A stretch of 64,000 nt of DNA from Lachnobacterium bovis (GTDB lineage Bacteria; Bacillota; Clostridia; Lachnospirales; Lachnospiraceae): the NCBI RefSeq assembly GCF_900111325.1, contig NZ_FOGW01000008.1, positions 78,786-142,785 of the forward strand, given 5' to 3'. Of this stretch, positions 60,882 through 64,000 are shown in pieces; within the stretch, counting starts at the first letter, position 1, and the number at the start of each line of letters is the position of its first letter. The position numbers and the translations under genes were made by a program. Below the pieces are notes generated by a model. It did no database searches, had not been told where the DNA came from, and was given only the letters and a program-made list of their open reading frames with translations.

Positions 60882-62987
60882 ATGTCAAAACATCCTGAAG
60901 AGGATTATCTTGATGATTTATTGAAATCAATGGATGAAACAGATAGTAATTCTGCTATTAATAGAGCTGAATCGTCTGCTCTATCTGCAAGCATTGATAG
61001 GGAGTTAGATCCTTCTAGAACATTTAGTAGAAAATCAGCTGATGATTTTTTAAAAGAATTTAATGATGAACTTGAGCAAGCTACTAGCAGTTCATTTTCA
61101 GATAAACTAGAAAAAGAAATAGATGAATTTGAAAAAATTATAGATACTACGTCTAAACGCTCAAATGTAAAGAAAAATGATGATATTTTTCAGACAGATG
61201 ATGGTAAAGAAATTGCAGAATTGTTAAATAGGACAGATGGAACTAAAGTAATTGAAGACGTAGATGATATTAAAGAACAAAATGTAGACGATGACGAAAA
61301 TAATAGGTTAGAAGATTTTGTTTCGTCACTTGATGAAAGTGATGAAATAGGACTAGAAGCTGATTTGAACTTAAATGATATCCAAAATACTGACGAGTTC
61401 TCTGAATTAGATGATCTTTCTCTTGATGAATCAGATGAAAATATAAATACTTTAGAAGATTTAGAATTAAAGGAAGGCGAAGAAGAGTTAAAAGCAGAGG
61501 ATATACAGTTAAATGAGATTGAAGAGCCAGAAAATGAGGTTGATACATTAAATTTAGATTTAGACGCTGGTGAAGATGAATCATTAGAGGCAGATATACA
61601 AGAATCGTTTGACGATTTAGTCAGTCAACTTGGAAATGAAGAAATAGATGAAGATGAATCACAAGAACCTCAAGAGCCAGATTCCGAGCCAGAGCCAGAG
61701 CCAGAACTCGAGCCAGAGCCAGAACTCGAGCCAGAGCCAGAACTCGAGCCAGAACTCGAGTCAGAGCCAGACCCCGAGTCAGAGCCAGAATTAGAATCAG
61801 AGCTAGAGTCAGAACCAACGGATTCATCGGATAGTAAAGAAGGTGAAATTGATTTGGCAGATAAAGAAAATGAATCAATCGAAGAATTGTTAGACGATTC
61901 GAATTTAGATTTAGAATTAGATGATTTAGATAATTTGTTCAAAGATGACGAACAAGGAGCATCAGATGAATTAAATTTAGAAGCAGAGTCATTAGATGAT
62001 GCATCAGAACCAAGTTTAGATGAATTAGCAGAAGGTTTATCAAATCTTGAAACAGAAGATCCATCTGCTGATGATGAACAAGAAGATTCAGATGATGAAG
62101 AAAATAAAAAAGGTAAAAAGAAAAAAGGCAAAAAGAAAAAAGATAAAGGCGAAGATGGAGAAAAAAAAGGTGGATTTTTCTCTCGTCTAGTAGGAATGTT
62201 ATTTGGACCTGATGAAGAGGAAGAAGACAAACCAAATGCTACAGGAGCAGCAAATGTAGGAGAATTATCAGAGGAAAATGCTGCAATTTTAGCAGAACTT
62301 GGTATGAGTGGCGATGAAGGAGGAGATTCCTCAAAAGGCAAGAAGAAAAAAGAGAAAAAGAAAAAAGAAAAGAAAGAAAAGCCAAAGAAGGAAAAGAAAG
62401 AAAAACCAAAGAAAGAAAAGAAAGAAAAACCAAAGAAAGAAAAGAAGCCAAAAGAAGTAGATAACACTCCACCATTACCAAAAGGTCCAGTTATAACAAT
62501 TTGGATTATGGCATTGTCTATATTAGCCTTCATTTATCTTGGAACAAACTTGATTAGGAAAGATATGCTTTTAAAGACAGCTAGGCAATCATTTGAACAA
62601 AAGAAGTATTCACAAGCATATCGCGAGTTATCAGGCTTAACGTTGAAACAAGATGATGAAAAGATGTATGCAAAAGCTGAAATGTTTGCAAGTATTGAAG
62701 GTAGATATAAAGCATTTTCAACTTTCTATGGAGCACATAAATATGATATGGCACTAGATGCACTTGTATGTGGTAAAGGCAGATGCGAAAATTATAAGGA
62801 GTTAGCTCATAAACTAAAATGTGAAAAAGAATTAGAAGAGTTAGAAAATCAAATTGATGCCGCTTTACAAGATTCATTTGGGGTATCGCCAGAACAGGCT
62901 AAGCAGTGGTATAATATAGGAGATTGGGATCAATATTCCATTGAAATATATAAGAAAGTAAGAGAATTAGGCTTACTTGAAAGTTAG
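60882..62987 (+). CDS. Large acidic/basic repeat membrane protein with C-terminal helical domain
   Basis: 701 residues; no family recognised. A long Asp/Glu-rich disordered N-terminal region (1-400) includes a Glu-Pro repeat at about 265-310 (units of EPEPEL type). A Lys-rich patch follows (about 407-430), a short amphipathic FFSRLVGMLFG, then a second, very basic repeat (about 483-526, units of KKEKKEKP). One membrane segment at about 535-557 (ITIWIMALSILAFIYLGTNLI) is followed by an outer C-terminal helical domain of about 140 residues that resembles tetratricopeptide-type repeats. If the N-terminus is cytoplasmic, a polyanion and a polycation share one tail. GGAGGT precedes ATG; hisH follows 12 bp later. 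Confidence 0.82.
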   Translation: MSKHPEEDYLDDLLKSMDETDSNSAINRAESSALSASIDRELDPSRTFSRKSADDFLKEFNDELEQATSSSFSDKLEKEIDEFEKIIDTTSKRSNVKKNDDIFQTDDGKEIAELLNRTDGTKVIEDVDDIKEQNVDDDENNRLEDFVSSLDESDEIGLEADLNLNDIQNTDEFSELDDLSLDESDENINTLEDLELKEGEEELKAEDIQLNEIEEPENEVDTLNLDLDAGEDESLEADIQESFDDLVSQLGNEEIDEDESQEPQEPDSEPEPEPELEPEPELEPEPELEPELESEPDPESEPELESELESEPTDSSDSKEGEIDLADKENESIEELLDDSNLDLELDDLDNLFKDDEQGASDELNLEAESLDDASEPSLDELAEGLSNLETEDPSADDEQEDSDDEENKKGKKKKGKKKKDKGEDGEKKGGFFSRLVGMLFGPDEEEEDKPNATGAANVGELSEENAAILAELGMSGDEGGDSSKGKKKKEKKKKEKKEKPKKEKKEKPKKEKKEKPKKEKKPKEVDNTPPLPKGPVITIWIMALSILAFIYLGTNLIRKDMLLKTARQSFEQKKYSQAYRELSGLTLKQDDEKMYAKAEMFASIEGRYKAFSTFYGAHKYDMALDALVCGKGRCENYKELAHKLKCEKELEELENQIDAALQDSFGVSPEQAKQWYNIGDWDQYSIEIYKKVRELGLLES
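61680..61812. repeat. Glu-Pro coding repeat inside the 701-residue protein
   Basis: Several in-frame copies of an 18-bp unit built from GAGCCAGAGCCAGAACTC, decaying into GAGTCAGAGCCAGA-type units. It is a slippage-prone coding minisatellite and likely varies in copy number between strains. Confidence 0.8.
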
Positions 62988-62999
62988 GAGACCACTACT

Positions 63000-63608
63000 A
63001 TGATAGCAATTATTGACTACAATGCTGGCAATTTAAAAAGTGTAGAAAAAGCATTTGTTTCGCTGAAAGAAGAATGTGTTGTTACAAGAGATTTAAACAC
63101 TATTCTTTCAGCAGACAAAGTTGTATTGCCAGGTGTCGGCGCTTTTGGAAAAGCAATGGCACAATTAAAAAAATATGAACTTGACAAGGCTATAAAAGAT
63201 GTAGTTCAAGAAGGTAAACCTTTCTTGGGTATATGTCTTGGACTACAACTTTTATTTGAAGGAAGTGAAGAAAGTAGCGGCGTTGAGGGATTAGATATTT
63301 TAGATGGACAAATTATACGTATTCCATCAAAAGAAGGAATTAAGATTCCTCATATTGGATGGAACAGTTTAGATATCGCAAAAGATGCGCGATTATTTAA
63401 AGGACTAGGAGTAAATCCATACGTATATTTTGTTCATTCTTATTATTTAAAAGCAAAAGATGAAAGCATAGTTAAGGCAACAACAGACTATGGGGTGAAT
63501 ATTCATGCATCGGTAGAAAAAGATAATGTATTTGCGTGTCAATTTCATCCAGAAAAAAGTAGCAGTGTAGGTTTGAAAATTTTGGAGAATTTTTGTAATA
63601 TACAATAA
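63000..63608 (+). CDS. hisH: Imidazole glycerol phosphate synthase subunit HisH
   Basis: 202 residues. Glutamine amidotransferase subunit of histidine synthesis, providing ammonia to HisF. The class I catalytic triad is visible: C79 in LGICLGLQLLFEGSEE and the His-x-Glu in CQFHPEKSS; PGVGAFGKAM forms the oxyanion region. Its partner hisF, normally next to it, is not within the remaining 390 bp; an IS110-family element follows instead. It is 12 bp after the preceding gene, so the two are cotranscribed. Confidence 0.95.
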   Translation: MIAIIDYNAGNLKSVEKAFVSLKEECVVTRDLNTILSADKVVLPGVGAFGKAMAQLKKYELDKAIKDVVQEGKPFLGICLGLQLLFEGSEESSGVEGLDILDGQIIRIPSKEGIKIPHIGWNSLDIAKDARLFKGLGVNPYVYFVHSYYLKAKDESIVKATTDYGVNIHASVEKDNVFACQFHPEKSSSVGLKILENFCNIQ

Positions 63609-63773
63609 TGACCTAAAGAGTGTAATATTGAAAATTAAATGGTACGTTAGAGAAAGAAAGACTAACTATTAAAAGTCAAGTTAAAAAATGATATTTTTTG
63701 ATTAAAGTGCAGAAATGCATTTTAGATATATTTTGAACTCAGTTGGAGTTCTATGAACCTTGAAAACTGCATG
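63609..63773. other. Intergenic DNA between hisH and the IS110 gene, with rRNA-spacer-like motif
   Basis: No gene seen. GAACCTTGAAAACTGCATGA at about 63755-63774 is like a motif common in 16S-23S and 23S-5S spacers of Firmicutes; no rRNA gene is present. The boundary of the insertion element is not evident. Confidence 0.35.
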
Positions 63774-63806
63774 ACAAAAAGAGCATCTATGTAGGTGCTC
63801 AAAAAA
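63774..63806 (-). terminator. Terminator of the transposase gene
   Basis: GAGCATC (63781-63787) pairs with GGTGCTC (63794-63800). On the minus strand the stem is followed by TTTTTGTC, at the right place for the transposase transcript; one pair is imperfect in that direction. Confidence 0.5.
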
Positions 63807-63827
63807 GGAGTATTGAATTAGAAAAAG

Positions 63828-64000
63828 TTAAGATGCTTTAATGTATTGCTGATTTGTTTTTTCGAGATGATAAATGACTCGTACTAGCTTTTTTACAGCG
63901 TGAGATAGAGCAACATTATAATGTTTACCTTCGGCTCGCTTCTTGGCTAGATATTCAGCAAAAGTTGGATCCCAATGACAGACATATTTGGCCGCATTAT
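63828..64000 (-). mobile_element. IS110-family transposase, C-terminal end (cut by window edge)
   Basis: The minus-strand frame is open from the window edge and ends in TAA at 63830-63828, encoding the last 56 residues: AAKYVCHWDPTFAEYLAKKR, then AEGKHYNVALSHAVKKLVRV and IYHLEKTNQQYIKAS. The pattern (two-residue variants of AEYLAKKRAEGKHYNVALSHAVKKLVR) is typical of the C-terminal Transposase_20 domain of IS110-type DEDD recombinases. The start, catalytic domain and left end are outside the window. IS110 elements carry a noncoding bridge RNA at one end; the 200 bp downstream of this gene could hold it only if the element is of the IS1111 type. Confidence 0.8.

Noticed and set aside
61670..62533. 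287-residue Ser/Phe-rich open frame on the minus strand
   Set aside because: It is the exact antisense of the Glu/Pro/Lys repeat coding DNA; low-complexity DNA stays open in several frames. No ribosome binding site or family pattern.
63755..63774. rRNA operon at the right edge
   Set aside because: Only a short spacer-like motif is present; no 16S, 23S or 5S sequence is seen.

Overview
The window is strongly AT-rich, has very few minus-strand genes, and its gene content and gene order point to a low-GC anaerobic Firmicute of the Lachnospiraceae. The main clues are the ireB-ruvX-DUF1292 set, rpmE-DUF1385-prmC-prfA, a class III fructose-bisphosphatase, a CBS/DRTGG-type inorganic pyrophosphatase, a meso-DAP-type MurE, a CheV, and the DUF5717/DUF5716 pair that I know from this family. 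The species cannot be named from the window. It is ordinary chromosome: no phage, no CRISPR, no rRNA or tRNA gene was seen, and only one IS fragment, at the right edge.

Layout. 1-604: end of a coiled-coil protein with a C-terminal J-domain. 0.8-12.1 kb: translation and RNA housekeeping (prmA, rsmE, cysteine desulfurase, thiI, mtaB, ireB, ruvX, DUF1292, RNase J, an MltG-like stub, trmR, trhP), with a divergent HPr-like gene lacking the phosphorylatable histidine. A 14-copy octamer repeat follows. 12.3-22.9 kb: a P-type ATPase, then a four-gene run with its own promoter: DUF5717 giant protein, degenerate Hsp70-like DUF5716 protein, TPR-like protein and a two-TM coiled-coil protein. This is the least understood block and the best candidate for an undescribed system. 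23-26.8 kb: MATE exporter, HAD hydrolase, dicarboxylate/amino-acid:cation symporter. 26.9-29.9 kb: aroC (minus), tgt, yajC. 30.3-37.3 kb: amino-acid biosynthesis (leuB, ilvD, ilvB, serC, serA).

37.4-41.6 kb: MscS channel, a cold-shock gene interrupted by an in-frame TAA, the CBS-pyrophosphatase and a minus-strand AraC regulator with a likely operator of two direct repeats. 41.7-45 kb: dapF-murE-dapA, which make and use meso-diaminopimelate. 45-46.3 kb: flavin reductase and a convergent DUF4364 gene. 46.3-52 kb: rho (with a long disordered insert and a long leader), rpmE (with a long leader), DUF1385, prmC, prfA. 52-56.5 kb: RNase H, aroB, fbp and a coupled membrane coiled-coil protein. 56.6-63.6 kb: two-component system, lipoprotein, cheV, a large acidic/basic repeat membrane protein, hisH. 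63.8-64 kb: 3' end of an IS110-family transposase on the minus strand, cut by the window edge.

Promoters of sigma-A type, often with 17-bp spacing and sometimes an extended -10, and strong hairpin terminators divide the window into about twenty transcription units. Several starts were moved inward from the longest open frame because a purine-rich ribosome binding site lies at the right distance from a later ATG or TTG.
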